Shown: piece by piece, positions 18,898 to 28,778 of the stretch
How the letters are laid out: each line of letters starts with the position of its first letter
Position numbering within the stretch: position 1 is the stretch's first letter
DNA from: Bacteroidales bacterium
Lineage (GTDB): Bacteria; Bacteroidota; Bacteroidia; Bacteroidales; P3
NCBI GenBank assembly: GCA_028708845.1
Contig: JAQVXZ010000017.1
Location: 1 to 52,639 of the forward strand
Reading direction: 5' to 3'
DNA length: 52,639 nt
Position numbers and translations under genes: made by a program
Notes under the pieces: model-generated
What the model was told of the DNA's origin: nothing
The model's database searches: none
What the model saw: only the letters and a program-made list of their open reading frames with translations

Positions 18898-18909
18898 CCA
18901 AAAAGTCTG

Positions 18910-19491
18910 CTATAATACTTTCAAAGCTTGTTTAATCAGTAATTCAACACTTAAATCTGGGCTGGTTTTGATGATTTTCTCTAATGCTCTTTCAACAATA
19001 ACCCTACTGAATCCTAGTGTTTGTAATGCTAATAACGCCTCTTCATGTTTTTTATTGCTTAGAGTATTTGTATTAAGAATATCAATATCTAATTTCGATA
19101 ATGGATCCTTTAATTCCAAAACAACCCTTTGAGCTGTTTTCATTCCAATTCCCTTAACCTGCCTAAGTGCATTGATGTCTTCTTTAACAATAGCAACCAG
19201 GAGTTCATCAGTATTCATTGAGGAAAGCATCATGCGAGCAATATTAACCCCAATGCCATTAACTCCAATCAAATAGCGAAACATTTCACGCTCCTTAGCT
19301 GTTGAAAAACCAAATAAAAGATGAGCATCATCCCTAACAACATGATGAGTCAAGATTCTACCATTTTCCAAATCCTTAATATCAGAATAAGTCGTTAGGC
19401 TAATCTCAATATGAAAACCCACACCACCAGCATTAATAACAACAAACGACGGATTCTTTAAATCAAACTTTCCTTCAATAAATTCGTACAT
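18910..19491 (-). CDS. ruvA: Holliday junction helicase subunit RuvA
   Basis: A 193-residue RuvA. An OB-fold domain begins MYEFIEGKFD; helix-hairpin-helix motifs follow (LIGVNGIGVNIARMML, LRQVKGIGMKTAQRVVLELKD) and then the C-terminal RuvB-contact domain (EEALLALQTLGFSRVIVERAL). It binds four-way junctions and loads RuvB. I chose the Met at 19491 because family members start MYE(F/Y)IxGK, and the upstream in-frame Met at 19512 lies within the -7 promoter box. It is the first gene of a ruvA-sprA operon. Confidence 0.93.
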   Translation of the reverse strand: MYEFIEGKFDLKNPSFVVINAGGVGFHIEISLTTYSDIKDLENGRILTHHVVRDDAHLLFGFSTAKEREMFRYLIGVNGIGVNIARMMLSSMNTDELLVAIVKEDINALRQVKGIGMKTAQRVVLELKDPLSKLDIDILNTNTLSNKKHEEALLALQTLGFSRVIVERALEKIIKTSPDLSVELLIKQALKVL

Positions 19492-19509
19492 AATAAAATA
19501 ATTTTCATA

Positions 19510-19536
19510 CAAAAGTAGTCATAATTTCTCAACAAA
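19510..19536 (-). promoter_or_regulatory. ruvA-sprA promoter
   Basis: Minus strand: TACTTTTG (-7 box, 19510-19517), with TTTG at 19533-19536, spacer 15, shorter than usual. It is divergent from panB. Confidence 0.5.
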
Positions 19537-19593
19537 AGGCAGAGAGAAAATAAAATAAAAGTCAAAAACAATTTTTATCATTGTTTTTATATC

Positions 19594-19601
19594 TAATTTT
19601 G
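19594..19601 (+). promoter_or_regulatory. panB -7 promoter box
   Basis: TAATTTTG matches TAnnTTTG and lies 33 bases before the panB start. No clear -33 TTTG is visible. Confidence 0.5.
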
Positions 19602-19634
19602 CCAGATAATTAATAACCAAAAAACAAAAATACT

Positions 19635-20456
19635 ATGTCAGCAATAAACAAATCAGATATAAAAAGAATTACCGTTCACGTACTTCAATCGATGAAGACC
19701 AAGGGAGAAAAGATTTCTATGCTAACAGCCTATGACTACACAATGGCAAAGCTTGTTGATGCAGCACAAATTGACGTAATCCTTGTTGGTGACTCAGCAG
19801 CAAATGTTATGGCAGGTTACGAAACAACACTTCCAATAACCCTTGAGGCAATGATATACCACGCCTCTTCAGTTGTTAGAGCAGCCGAAAGAGCACTTGT
19901 AGTTGTTGACCTTCCGTTCGGAACATACCAAGGAAACTCAAAGGAAGCACTTTGTTCTGCAATTAAAATAATGAAAGAAACCGAAGCAAATGCAGTAAAA
20001 CTTGAAGGAGGAAAGGAAATCTTAGAGTCTGTAAATAGAATACTTTCAGCAGGAATACCAGTAATGGGACACCTTGGACTAACACCACAATCAATTAATA
20101 AATTTGGAACCTATGTAGTTCGTGCAACCTCAGATGAAGAAGCAGATAGGTTATTAGAGGACGCCCACCTACTAGAAGATGCAGGATGTTTTGCATTAGT
20201 TTTAGAGAAGATTCCAGCAGCTCTTGCAGAAAGAGTAGCCAAAGAACTTAGAATACCAGTAATAGGAATTGGAGCAGGTGGTGGAGTTGACGGACAGGTA
20301 CTAGTTCTTCACGATATGTTAGGAATGACTCAAGAGTTTTCACCACGTTTCCTAAGACGCTACCTTAGCCTTGGCGAAGAAATAACCACTGCAATCAATC
20401 AATACGTTACCGATGTCAAAACCCAAGACTTCCCTAACGAAAAAGAACAATATTAA
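19635..20456 (+). CDS. panB: 3-methyl-2-oxobutanoate hydroxymethyltransferase
   Basis: A 273-residue enzyme of usual PanB length. Family motifs are present: [35 protein letters not shown] (metal-binding Asp), [32 protein letters not shown] and [25 protein letters not shown]. It transfers a hydroxymethyl group from methylene-tetrahydrofolate to ketoisovalerate, the first step to pantothenate and coenzyme A. It is a single gene with its own promoter box and terminator. Confidence 0.96.
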   Translation: MSAINKSDIKRITVHVLQSMKTKGEKISMLTAYDYTMAKLVDAAQIDVILVGDSAANVMAGYETTLPITLEAMIYHASSVVRAAERALVVVDLPFGTYQGNSKEALCSAIKIMKETEANAVKLEGGKEILESVNRILSAGIPVMGHLGLTPQSINKFGTYVVRATSDEEADRLLEDAHLLEDAGCFALVLEKIPAALAERVAKELRIPVIGIGAGGGVDGQVLVLHDMLGMTQEFSPRFLRRYLSLGEEITTAINQYVTDVKTQDFPNEKEQY

Positions 20457-20476
20457 AATCAACAAGATATAACTGT

Positions 20477-20507
20477 AGAGACGTGAGCAATCGCGTCTCT
20501 TTTTTTG
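20477..20507 (+). terminator. panB terminator
   Basis: AGAGACG (20477-20483) pairs with CGTCTCT (20494-20500), followed by seven T. It belongs to the same hairpin family as the terminators at 20896-20923 and 25224-25254. Confidence 0.8.
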
Positions 20508-20519
20508 TCTAATAAGCTC

Positions 20520-20573
20520 AAAGACCCTAAAGACCCTAAAGACTCTATAGTCTTTAAAGCCCTTAAACTCTTT
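20520..20573. repeat. Nine-base degenerate tandem array
   Basis: Six successive 9-base units: AAAGACCCT twice, AAAGACTCT, ATAGTCTTT, AAAGCCCTT, AAACTCTTT. Units three and four form an inverted repeat (AAAGACT/AGTCTTT). It is the first of several repeats in the 672-base gap 20457-21128 between panB and the M6 protease gene. Confidence 0.65.
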
Positions 20574-20686
20574 AATAATTATTTGGAAATAAAGAGAAAA
20601 ATGAGCGGGTAAATAAAGAGAATTGTAATATTAAGGAATAATCTTGTAAATCAAAGGTTTAATTTGATGAAACTAAGTATTAATTG

Positions 20687-20770
20687 AGTAAGGTGGCAGG
20701 TTACTGATAGTAAGGTGGCAGGTTACTCGAGTAAGGTGGCAGGTTACTATCAGTAAGGTGGCAGGTTACT
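20687..20770. repeat. Four-copy 19-bp repeat with symmetric spacers
   Basis: AGTAAGGTGGCAGGTTACT occurs without mismatch at 20687, 20709, 20730 and 20752. Each unit has inverted arms (AGTAA/TTACT). The spacers are GAT, CG and ATC: the first and third are reverse complements and the middle is self-complementary, so the spacers read the same on both strands. The period is 22/21/22 bases, close to two helical turns. No gene overlaps it. Confidence 0.9.
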
Positions 20771-20791
20771 TAAATGAAACGCTGTATTAGA

Positions 20792-20846
20792 AAATCCTTT
20801 CTTTAATTTAATAAATCCTTTCTTTGCTTTAAGAAATCCTTTAAGC
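20792..20846. repeat. 21-bp-period repeat array
   Basis: AAATCC followed by TTT occurs at 20792, 20813 and 20834, exactly 21 bases apart; the first two copies extend to AAATCCTTTCTTT. It lies 22 bases after the preceding array in the same intergenic gap. Confidence 0.7.
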
Positions 20847-20895
20847 GTTTGGTTTGGTATTGTATTTGTTTAGAGTTAATGTTGCTTCAATAAAC

Positions 20896-20923
20896 AAAAA
20901 AGAGACGTGATTGCTCACGTCTC
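20896..20923 (-). terminator. Likely terminator of the M6 protease transcript
   Basis: Minus strand: GAGACGTGA, loop GCAA, TCACGTCTC, then a T-tract. It is a perfect 9-bp stem, about 200 bases past the protease stop codon. Confidence 0.75.
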
Positions 20924-21128
20924 AACAATTTAAATGAACGCCTTATTCAGTAATTGTTTTTTATATTGCTTTGTTTTTTTAAGCTATTATTGTATTAAAA
21001 CCTTTTGTTAAGCCATCTCTTTCATTATAACACCATAAGTCAGGAAAAAGTAAGCTCTAAATAATCTTTTGTTTATCGGTGCAAATCTATATAAATTATT
21101 TGAATTACGAGTAACTATTTGATAGTAA

Positions 21129-24100
21129 TTAATTTTTAATTAGTTGCTTTGTTTGGTTTAGTACTTTTATTTGATATATTCCTTTTGCAAATCCTGTCAA
21201 ATCAATATTCAACTCTTTTTGGTTTGGTTCTAGTTTATATGTTCTTAAATGTCTGCCAATAGCATCAAAAACAAATACATCAGTAGGTTCTATTATGCCT
21301 TCTGTCTTTAAAGTTGTATTCCCATTTGTTGGGTTAGGGTATAGGATAATTGATATATTGTTACTAATAATAATATTGTCATCGAGCTCTAAGAATTCTT
21401 TGCAGATTTCAATGCTTTCAGCTTCGCATTCTCCTTCTATTGATTTTATTCTATAACAATAGTTTACACCATGAGCAACATTAGTATCAATATAAATTGT
21501 ATTTGTGGTATAACCTATTGAATCATTACCTCTATAAATAATATAGTTCTCTGAATAACCCACCCATGATAGCTCGAAGTAGTTTTGAATAATATCTAAT
21601 GTTAAACTAGTTGGAGGGGTTACTTCGTTTACTAAAAGATTTAATGTAATAATACTATCACAACCATTAATTGTTTGTAAAGTTTGTGTGTAAGTTCCTG
21701 TTGTGTTTTCATTAAACCCATTTAAAGTATAGGTTTGACCCTGGCATATAGAAGCTCTAATGGTTGAATCGTAAGTTTGATTTACTTCTAAGCTAATATA
21801 AGATGATACTGATGTGCAATTATTAGAATTAACAACAACTACATTATAGTTTGCTTCCGTATTTGAAGAAAAAACATTAGAGCTTAATCCTGTAATTATT
21901 GTATCATCTTTATACCAATGGTATGTTGCTCCTAAAATTGGTTCTATCCCTATTTGAATACTATCTCCTTGGCATATTTCTAATGAAGTCGGTTGTAAGA
22001 ATGTAATTTGAGGATTTGCATTTACTTTAACGATAAAAGAATCTGCAACTGTTAAAGAGTTTGTGTCGGTATAAGTATATTTAATATAATGATTGCCTAA
22101 GCCTGCTTGTGAGGGGTTAAATTGATTTTGATTTGTAATGCCTTGACCTGAATATGTTCCTCCTTGAGGACTAGCTATATCTAATATTATTGAATAGTCA
22201 TTTAAACAATAATCTCCTATAGGGTCAAAGCTAATTGTTGGTGGAGTAGGTGTAGTGAAGGTTTTTGTTAGTCCATAGGTTGTTCCTGTGCTATGTGTTG
22301 CAAATGCTCGGTATTGGTGTTCTTTGCTTGATGGAAGATTAGTTATTGTGTCGTAGAATATATTGTTATTATTTGTTTGGTTAAGGGTTGTCCAAGTGCT
22401 TGTGGTGGTTTCTTTGTATTGGAAGCCACTTGTAATAATAGGGTCTGAACCTTGAACATAAGAACCATAAACAAGTACTGAGCTTGGTGCGTTAAAAATA
22501 GATGTGTCAGTAATTACAATAGGTAGTATTAGGGCTTGTGTCTTAAAGCTGTCAATGGTTGTAGGGTATGTTCTTCCTTCCTGGGTTACAACATAAGGTC
22601 TAACAAAATATAACTGGTTTGGAATAAGTGATGATAATGTTACTGAAAACGGACTTGTGTTATTTTGAACTGAAATTGAATCCCAATTATTATTGAAAGA
22701 TGGTCTGTATTCAAGTCCTTTGGATAATATTGTTTGTGTTCCTTGAGTAAAGGAGCTGTAAATAGTTGAAGAATTATGAGTAATGTTTTTTATAGAGTCT
22801 GTTATTATGGTAGGAGGAATGGTTTCTATTTCATTAATAGAGAAGTCATCAATATATGTATTATATCCATATTTAGATATTGTTTTTAAGATAATGTAAT
22901 TTTCTCCAACTGCTTGTTGACCTATATTGCAAGTATAATTATACCATCCATTAGTGTTTATTGTAGGTTCTTCTTCTCTATTATTGGAGATAAATCCAAT
23001 TTTTGTTGCTCCACTCAACGATTGTGATGAGTTAATATATATCTCTACGCCTTCACCGATTTTCGAATAACTTCCTTTAAACCTGTATATCCATAAGCTA
23101 ACCTCGTAAGATGAGTGAGGGAATGATATCTTTGGGCTTATTAATCCTGCCCACTGATTAGCTGATATGCTGAAAGAGTTGTATTTTAGCATACCCTCTC
23201 CTCCATGTGCCGTACAGGTTGGGGATCCTCCAGACTGAACAATGTCTATATTGTTTGTGTTTGAGGATATATTAGTCCAGCAATTTAACGGCGATTCAAA
23301 GCTTTCTGTTAAAGGAGGGGAAACTACTCCACAACCTGTTGTAAATGTTTCTGTATTCGAATATATTGTTCCAATTGATGAAACAGCATATAATCTATAT
23401 TCATAGGTTGTGCTTGATGATAGGTTGTTTATATTTACTTGGAGAGGAGAGGTTGATGTGGATTGACTTGTGTAGGTGCTTGTTCCTTGTTTTCTATATT
23501 GAAAACCTCTTGAGATTATTCCTGTTCCAGCAATTGTGCCATTAAGACTTGCTGAGCTTGAAGTTATATTAGTTGCAGCAAGTGCTGTAAAACTAATGTT
23601 AGGCTGAGTATTGAAATAATTGAACTCTAGGACTGAATCTTGACCATAATTAATATTTAATAATAGTTTACCTGTTGGAGTAAAGTTCTTTAGCTTTGAA
23701 CCAACAAACGACCTAATGTTTTGGGAGCCTGGGAATGTTGTGCTGGCTGATGTGTTATTTGAAGAGTCGCCATAGGCAGGAATGATGAAGAATCCTCTAT
23801 CGTTAGACTTAGTATTTATTTTGTTTACTCTTGAGTTAATCCATTGGTTGATTAGGTAGTTGTCACCGTGGAAAACAAGCATTCCTTTGGCAGGAGTATA
23901 TTGATCCCATTTTTTCTTATTTCTATGTTCAAATATGAAAAACTCGTTAGTATTTAGGTTTACCTTATATGCCTTATTGCTATCAGAAATTGCTGGTAAA
24001 GTGCATGGAGTATTGTTGTTAGTTAGAATAATTGGGTCAATCCAACCAAGCATATGTCTTTCGAGTGCAGATAGGTAAGGAGGAGTTTTTGATGCATTAT

Positions 24101-25154
24101 TATAGTTCCCACTTGACATTAAATCCCATGAGTCTAATGTAATTGCTTGTCCTGATGTTGAATAATCTGTGTCGTAGAAGTCAGGTAATCCTAAGACATG
24201 ACCCATTTCGTGACAAATTGTTCCTATTCCATCAATTTGCGTGGTTGTTCTTAATTCATTCGAACAAGAATACCTATATGCTCTAACTCCATTATACATC
24301 GGTGCAGAAGGAATAGTCCAGCTATGTGCCCAAATTGCATTTGCACCACCACCATTATGTTCGCCTCTGCCTGCATAAACTACGTGAATCATATCAACAT
24401 AATTATCTCCGTCATTATCAAAGATAGCAAAGTTTATATCTTGACTTGCTAACGAGCAAGCCTCTGCAACCATTTCTCTAGGTCTTAAGTCGTCGCCTTG
24501 TGAATCATTACCTCCATAATAAGCTTGGTTTTGGCTTAGGGTATATGGTCCAACAACAACAAAGTTAGCGTTTAAAGCTCCCATAGAATTGTCAAAATAA
24601 TAATCCTTAACACTTCCTGTTGCTCCATCTGTTGTATAGTTTGATTGAGAGATTTGATTAGACATTTTAGTTGCATTATCTGCATTAAATGGAATGTCCG
24701 AATAATTTATTAAAATCACAAGGAAATTAGGTGTGCCTGTTGTTGGGATATAGTTTGGTTGATTCTCTGAATACCTTGTCTCTCTATTCTTTCTGGAAAC
24801 TTCTAATTGGGAAGGACTATAGAAAAGTCCTTTTTTAATGGAAGAGAGAAAAAGTATTTCTTCGGCTGATCTATATTCTGGGTCTGTGGCTAAAACACTA
24901 GATTTTATTAGTCCTTCGTCCCTATCTTTTATTGCATAAACGATTTCTTGCTTTTGGTTTTCAAGCAATGTGTAACCATCAAGGGATGTTAACCAACTAA
25001 TAAATTCATCACCATTTAATGTATAGGTTATAGTTTTACCGTTTTTTTGAGTTTTGCTGAAAGTTCTAGTCTTGTCTGCAGGAGCTGCAAATAATCCAGA
25101 ATGAAAAAGGGTTAATAATAATAATACTCTAATAAATGTATTAAATGCTTTCAT
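21129..25154 (-). CDS. Secreted M6-family metalloprotease with T9SS sorting domain
   Basis: A 1341-residue protein. The signal peptide is about residues 1-23. An M6 (immune-inhibitor-A type) zinc protease domain follows, with HEMGHVLGLPD giving zinc ligands H315, H319 and probably D325 and the catalytic E316. After it come fibronectin-III-like repeats (TNITSSSASLNGTIAGTG and similar near residues 530-600, 770-860, 870-960), an adhesion-like module (about 620-770), and Ig/PKD-like segments. The C-terminal about 75 residues are a type A sorting domain (LYPNPTNGNT ... GIYQIKVLN). It should be exported by the SprA-containing T9SS and anchored on the surface or released. Its promoter overlaps the scpA terminator. 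Confidence 0.88.
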   Translation of the reverse strand: MKAFNTFIRVLLLLTLFHSGLFAAPADKTRTFSKTQKNGKTITYTLNGDEFISWLTSLDGYTLLENQKQEIVYAIKDRDEGLIKSSVLATDPEYRSAEEILFLSSIKKGLFYSPSQLEVSRKNRETRYSENQPNYIPTTGTPNFLVILINYSDIPFNADNATKMSNQISQSNYTTDGATGSVKDYYFDNSMGALNANFVVVGPYTLSQNQAYYGGNDSQGDDLRPREMVAEACSLASQDINFAIFDNDGDNYVDMIHVVYAGRGEHNGGGANAIWAHSWTIPSAPMYNGVRAYRYSCSNELRTTTQIDGIGTICHEMGHVLGLPDFYDTDYSTSGQAITLDSWDLMSSGNYNNASKTPPYLSALERHMLGWIDPIILTNNNTPCTLPAISDSNKAYKVNLNTNEFFIFEHRNKKKWDQYTPAKGMLVFHGDNYLINQWINSRVNKINTKSNDRGFFIIPAYGDSSNNTSASTTFPGSQNIRSFVGSKLKNFTPTGKLLLNINYGQDSVLEFNYFNTQPNISFTALAATNITSSSASLNGTIAGTGIISRGFQYRKQGTSTYTSQSTSTSPLQVNINNLSSSTTYEYRLYAVSSIGTIYSNTETFTTGCGVVSPPLTESFESPLNCWTNISSNTNNIDIVQSGGSPTCTAHGGEGMLKYNSFSISANQWAGLISPKISFPHSSYEVSLWIYRFKGSYSKIGEGVEIYINSSQSLSGATKIGFISNNREEEPTINTNGWYNYTCNIGQQAVGENYIILKTISKYGYNTYIDDFSINEIETIPPTIITDSIKNITHNSSTIYSSFTQGTQTILSKGLEYRPSFNNNWDSISVQNNTSPFSVTLSSLIPNQLYFVRPYVVTQEGRTYPTTIDSFKTQALILPIVITDTSIFNAPSSVLVYGSYVQGSDPIITSGFQYKETTTSTWTTLNQTNNNNIFYDTITNLPSSKEHQYRAFATHSTGTTYGLTKTFTTPTPPTISFDPIGDYCLNDYSIILDIASPQGGTYSGQGITNQNQFNPSQAGLGNHYIKYTYTDTNSLTVADSFIVKVNANPQITFLQPTSLEICQGDSIQIGIEPILGATYHWYKDDTIITGLSSNVFSSNTEANYNVVVVNSNNCTSVSSYISLEVNQTYDSTIRASICQGQTYTLNGFNENTTGTYTQTLQTINGCDSIITLNLLVNEVTPPTSLTLDIIQNYFELSWVGYSENYIIYRGNDSIGYTTNTIYIDTNVAHGVNYCYRIKSIEGECEAESIEICKEFLELDDNIIISNNISIILYPNPTNGNTTLKTEGIIEPTDVFVFDAIGRHLRTYKLEPNQKELNIDLTGFAKGIYQIKVLNQTKQLIKN

Positions 25155-25193
25155 AATCTGCTGTCTTTAAGTTCAACAATTAAGTTAAAGGAG

Positions 25194-25226
25194 CAAAGGT
25201 AATGTTTTTTCTAATATTTAGGCAAA
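25194..25226 (-). promoter_or_regulatory. Promoter of the M6 protease gene
   Basis: Minus strand: TTTG (25223-25226), 21-base spacer, TACCTTTG (25194-25201). The TTTG is the end of the T-run of the scpA terminator, so the two elements share bases. The start codon is 40 bases downstream. Confidence 0.7.
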
Positions 25227-25254
25227 AAAAAAGAGACGTGATAAATCACGTCTC
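25224..25254 (-). terminator. scpA terminator
   Basis: Minus strand: GAGACGTGAT / ATCACGTCTC perfect stem followed by nine T. It lies 36 bases after the scpA stop codon. Confidence 0.85.
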
Positions 25255-25289
25255 ATAGGAGGGTATATCTTTATATAGGGGTTAGCCTA

Positions 25290-27440
25290 TTATTTTTTAT
25301 GAGTTTCAATCATAAGTTCTAGCATTTTGCTTGCACAATCAGAAATAATGGATCCTGGTCCGAAGATTGCTGCTGCGCCTGCTTTGTATAGGTAATCATA
25401 GTCTTGTGGAGGAATTACTCCGCCCACTACAACCATAATGTCTTCTCTGCCTAATTTCTTTAGTTCTTCAATTACTTGAGGTACTAAGGTCTTGTGTCCT
25501 GCTGCAAGTGAGCTAACTCCAAGCACGTGAACGTCATTTTCAACTGCTTGTTTTGCTGCCTCTGCTGGGGTTTGGAAAAGTGGTCCCATATCAACGTCAA
25601 AGCCGATGTCTGCATATCCTGTTGCAACAACCTTTGCTCCACGGTCATGTCCGTCTTGTCCCATTTTTGCTACCATAATACGAGGACGACGTCCTTGCAT
25701 TTCTGCAAACTTATCTGCTAGTTCTGCCGCTCTTTTGAAGCTTGAACTATCTTTTGTTTCTGAACTATACACGTTTGAAATAAGATTAATTTTTGCTTTA
25801 TAGCGTCCATAATGTTTTTCTAATGCTGATGATATTTCTCCAAGTGATGCGCGTTTTCTTGCACAATCAATAGCATGTTCTAGTAGGTTGCCTTTGCCTG
25901 AACCTGCAACTTCTGAAAGTTTTGCAAGTGAAGCTTGGCATTCTTCTTCATTTCTGTTTGCTTTTAGTTCTGCAAGGCGTTTTAGTTGTGCTTCTCTTAC
26001 TAATGAGTTATCAACTTCAAGAGTTTCAATTGGATCTTCTTTTTCTAGTCTATATTTGTTAATACCTAATATAGTATCACGGTTAGAGTCAATTCTTGCT
26101 TGTTTTCTTGCTGATGCTTCTTCAATCCTCATTTTAGGAACTCCGCTTTCAATTGCAGCTGCCATGCCTCCAAGGCTTTCAACCTCTTCAATAAGTTTCC
26201 AAGCTCTATGTGCTATATCGTGAGTTAGGCTTTCAACATAATATGATCCTGCCCATGGGTCAACTGATTTGCAAATGCTTGTTTCTTCTTGAAGATATAT
26301 TTGTGTGTTTCTTGCAATACGAGCTGAGAAGTCAGTTGGTAATGCAATTGCTTCGTCAAGTGCGTTTGTATGTAGTGATTGTGTATGTCCTAAGGCTGCT
26401 GCTGTTGCTTCAATGCATGTTCTTGTAATGTTATTGAATGGGTCTTGTTCTGTTAATGACCAGCCTGAGGTTTGTGAGTGGGTTCTAAGTGCAAGTGATT
26501 TTGGATTCTTTGGATTGAATTGTTGAATAAGTTTAGCCCAAATCATTCTTGCTGCTCTCATCTTAGCAATTTCCATAAAGTGGTTCATTCCAATTGCCCA
26601 GAAGAAAGAAAGTCTTGGTGCGAATTTATCAATATCCATTCCTGCATTTATTCCTGCACGAATGTATTCTAGTCCGTCAGCAAGGGTATATGCCATTTCA
26701 ATATCACATGTTGCACCTGCTTCTTGCATATGGTAACCAGAAATTGATATAGAATTGAATTTAGGCATGTTCTTTGAAGTGAACTCAAAGATATCTGCAA
26801 TAATTTTCATTGAAGGTTTTGGTGGGTAGATATAAGTATTTCTAACCATAAACTCTTTTAGAATATCGTTTTGTATGGTTCCTGTAAGTTGATCCATAGA
26901 TGCTCCTTGTTCTTCAGCAGCTACAATGTAGAATGCTAAGATAGGAAGTACTGCACCATTCATAGTCATCGAAACAGACATCTTTTCTAAAGGAATTTGG
27001 TCGAAAAGGATTTTCATATCTAGGATTGAATCCACTGCAACTCCTGCCTTACCAACGTCTCCAACAACTCTTTCGTGGTCTGAGTCATATCCTCTATGTG
27101 TTGCAAGGTCAAAAGCAACTGATAGTCCTTTTTGTCCTGCTGCTATATTTCTTCTGTAAAAAGCGTTTGATTCTTCTGCTGTTGAGAAACCTGCATACTG
27201 GCGTATTGTCCAAGGTCTCATAACATACATTGTTGAATATGGTCCACGAAGGAAAGGAGCTACACCTGCTGCGTAGTTAAGGTGTTCCATACCTTGCAAG
27301 TCTTGTGGGGTGTAGATTGACTTAACGGGTATTTGTTCTGGTGTTACCCAATCTTTTTCTCTATTTTCTAATTTTTTCCATTCTTCAGAATTATCAGTCT
27401 GATTATTTCCGAAGTCAATGTTTGTAAAGTTAGGTCTCAT
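25290..27440 (-). CDS. scpA: Methylmalonyl-CoA mutase large subunit
   Basis: A 716-residue protein of the usual catalytic-subunit length. The N-terminal TIM barrel carries the substrate-site motifs ([49 protein letters not shown]). The C-terminal B12-binding domain has the DxHxxG cobalamin motif in [21 protein letters not shown]. It interconverts methylmalonyl-CoA and succinyl-CoA, in Bacteroidota used mainly for propionate formation. The small subunit gene, usually directly upstream, is absent here: the neighbour upstream is a divergent PLP enzyme gene. Confidence 0.95.
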   Translation of the reverse strand: MRPNFTNIDFGNNQTDNSEEWKKLENREKDWVTPEQIPVKSIYTPQDLQGMEHLNYAAGVAPFLRGPYSTMYVMRPWTIRQYAGFSTAEESNAFYRRNIAAGQKGLSVAFDLATHRGYDSDHERVVGDVGKAGVAVDSILDMKILFDQIPLEKMSVSMTMNGAVLPILAFYIVAAEEQGASMDQLTGTIQNDILKEFMVRNTYIYPPKPSMKIIADIFEFTSKNMPKFNSISISGYHMQEAGATCDIEMAYTLADGLEYIRAGINAGMDIDKFAPRLSFFWAIGMNHFMEIAKMRAARMIWAKLIQQFNPKNPKSLALRTHSQTSGWSLTEQDPFNNITRTCIEATAAALGHTQSLHTNALDEAIALPTDFSARIARNTQIYLQEETSICKSVDPWAGSYYVESLTHDIAHRAWKLIEEVESLGGMAAAIESGVPKMRIEEASARKQARIDSNRDTILGINKYRLEKEDPIETLEVDNSLVREAQLKRLAELKANRNEEECQASLAKLSEVAGSGKGNLLEHAIDCARKRASLGEISSALEKHYGRYKAKINLISNVYSSETKDSSSFKRAAELADKFAEMQGRRPRIMVAKMGQDGHDRGAKVVATGYADIGFDVDMGPLFQTPAEAAKQAVENDVHVLGVSSLAAGHKTLVPQVIEELKKLGREDIMVVVGGVIPPQDYDYLYKAGAAAIFGPGSIISDCASKMLELMIETHKK

Positions 27441-27478
27441 TTATATTCGTATTTAAATTACAACTAATTAATAGTGTG

Positions 27479-27513
27479 CAAAATTATAGCTTAATACTGA
27501 ATTAAACAACAAA
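27479..27513 (-). promoter_or_regulatory. scpA promoter
   Basis: Minus strand: TTTG (27510-27513), 23-base spacer, TAATTTTG (27479-27486), 38 bases before the scpA start. Confidence 0.55.
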
Positions 27514-27527
27514 AAGGGCTTTTTTTC

Positions 27528-27555
27528 TTTGTTTTAAGAAATTATTGTACTTTTG
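27528..27555 (+). promoter_or_regulatory. Promoter of the PLP-enzyme gene
   Basis: TTTG (27528-27531), 16-base spacer, TACTTTTG (27548-27555), 30 bases before the start codon. It is back-to-back with the scpA promoter. Confidence 0.55.
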
Positions 27556-27585
27556 TAGATTACTCAACTTAAAATACAATAACAT

Positions 27586-28770
27586 ATGAAAAATCCAAAA
27601 GATTACGGTTTCAATTCACAATTAATCCATTATAGCGGACACCACGACCAATATGGAAGTGCTACGGTGCCTATTTATCAAACTTCTACATTTTCATTCG
27701 AAAGTGCTGAAGATGGTGCAGAATGTTTTGCAGGAACAAAAGACGGATATATCTACACAAGGATAGGTAATCCAACAATTAAAGCTCTGGAACGTCAGAT
27801 TGCTGTTTTGGAACATGGTTATGATGCGGTTGCTGTTTCTTCTGGTATGGCGGCTGTTTCAACAGTTTATATGGCCTTGCTTAATGCTGGTGACCATATG
27901 ATTAGTTCTGCAGCTGTTTATGGACCATCACGTGTGGTTATGGAACAACATTTTTCACGTTTTGGAGTTCAGTCATCGTATGTAAATACTGCTGATATAG
28001 AAAATATTAAAAAAGAAATCCGTCCTAATACTAAGGTTATATATATTGAAACACCAGCTAATCCAACTATGGATATAACTGATATCAAGGCTTGTGCTGA
28101 AATAGCTCATTCAATTGGTGCTGTTTTGGTAGTAGATAATACTTTTTGCTCACCTTATCTTCAAAGCCCTATTGATTTAGGAGCTGATGTTGTACTACAT
28201 TCAATAACTAAATTTATTAATGGACATGCTGATATTGTTGGTGGTGTAATTATTGGTAAAGACAAACAAATCTACGATAAACTAAGAACAATGATGGTGA
28301 ATATGGGCTGTAATATGGATCCCCACCAAGCTTATTTGGTTATTCGTGGGCTTAAAACTCTTGGTATAAGAATCGATAGAGCTCAAGAAAATGCAATGAA
28401 AGTTGCTGAATTCCTTGAAAATCATCCAAAAATTGAATGGATTAAATATCCAGGTCTTAAATCATTTGCTCAAAAAGACTTAGTTAGAAAGCAAATGAGA
28501 GGTCCAGGAACTATGATTAGTTTTGGTGTAAAAGGAGGACTTGATGCAGGTAGAACACTTATGAATAATGTTGAAATGCTTATTTTAGCTGTTTCCTTAG
28601 GTGGTATTGAGTCTCTTATTCAACACCCAGCTTCAATGACACACTCAAAAATGTCAAAAGACTCTCGTGAGAAAGCAGGAATTGGAGAAGGGCTAGTTCG
28701 CCTTTCAATAGGAATAGAGAATGTTGATGATATTATCAGAGATTTAAGTAGAGCTTTAGATAAAATCTAA
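27586..28770 (+). CDS. Cys/Met-metabolism PLP enzyme (trans-sulfuration family)
   Basis: A 394-residue fold-type I PLP enzyme of the cystathionine gamma-synthase / beta-lyase / methionine gamma-lyase family. Visible marks: YTRIGNPT, AVSSGMAAV, the PLP-phosphate region, VVDNTFCSPYLQSPIDLGADVVLHS, and the Schiff-base lysine K209 in SITKFINGH. The loop that carries the active-site Tyr reads VYGPSR; typical methionine gamma-lyases have YGCT with a functional Cys, which is absent, so the substrate is unresolved. It is the first gene of a plus-strand run, 8 bases before the patatin gene. Confidence 0.85.
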   Translation: MKNPKDYGFNSQLIHYSGHHDQYGSATVPIYQTSTFSFESAEDGAECFAGTKDGYIYTRIGNPTIKALERQIAVLEHGYDAVAVSSGMAAVSTVYMALLNAGDHMISSAAVYGPSRVVMEQHFSRFGVQSSYVNTADIENIKKEIRPNTKVIYIETPANPTMDITDIKACAEIAHSIGAVLVVDNTFCSPYLQSPIDLGADVVLHSITKFINGHADIVGGVIIGKDKQIYDKLRTMMVNMGCNMDPHQAYLVIRGLKTLGIRIDRAQENAMKVAEFLENHPKIEWIKYPGLKSFAQKDLVRKQMRGPGTMISFGVKGGLDAGRTLMNNVEMLILAVSLGGIESLIQHPASMTHSKMSKDSREKAGIGEGLVRLSIGIENVDDIIRDLSRALDKI

Positions 28771-28778
28771 TTTATAAT

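Noticed and set aside
20687-20770. CRISPR-like array of four identical 19-mers
   Set aside because: Spacers are only 2-3 bases, no cas gene is near, and spacers are symmetric instead of unique.
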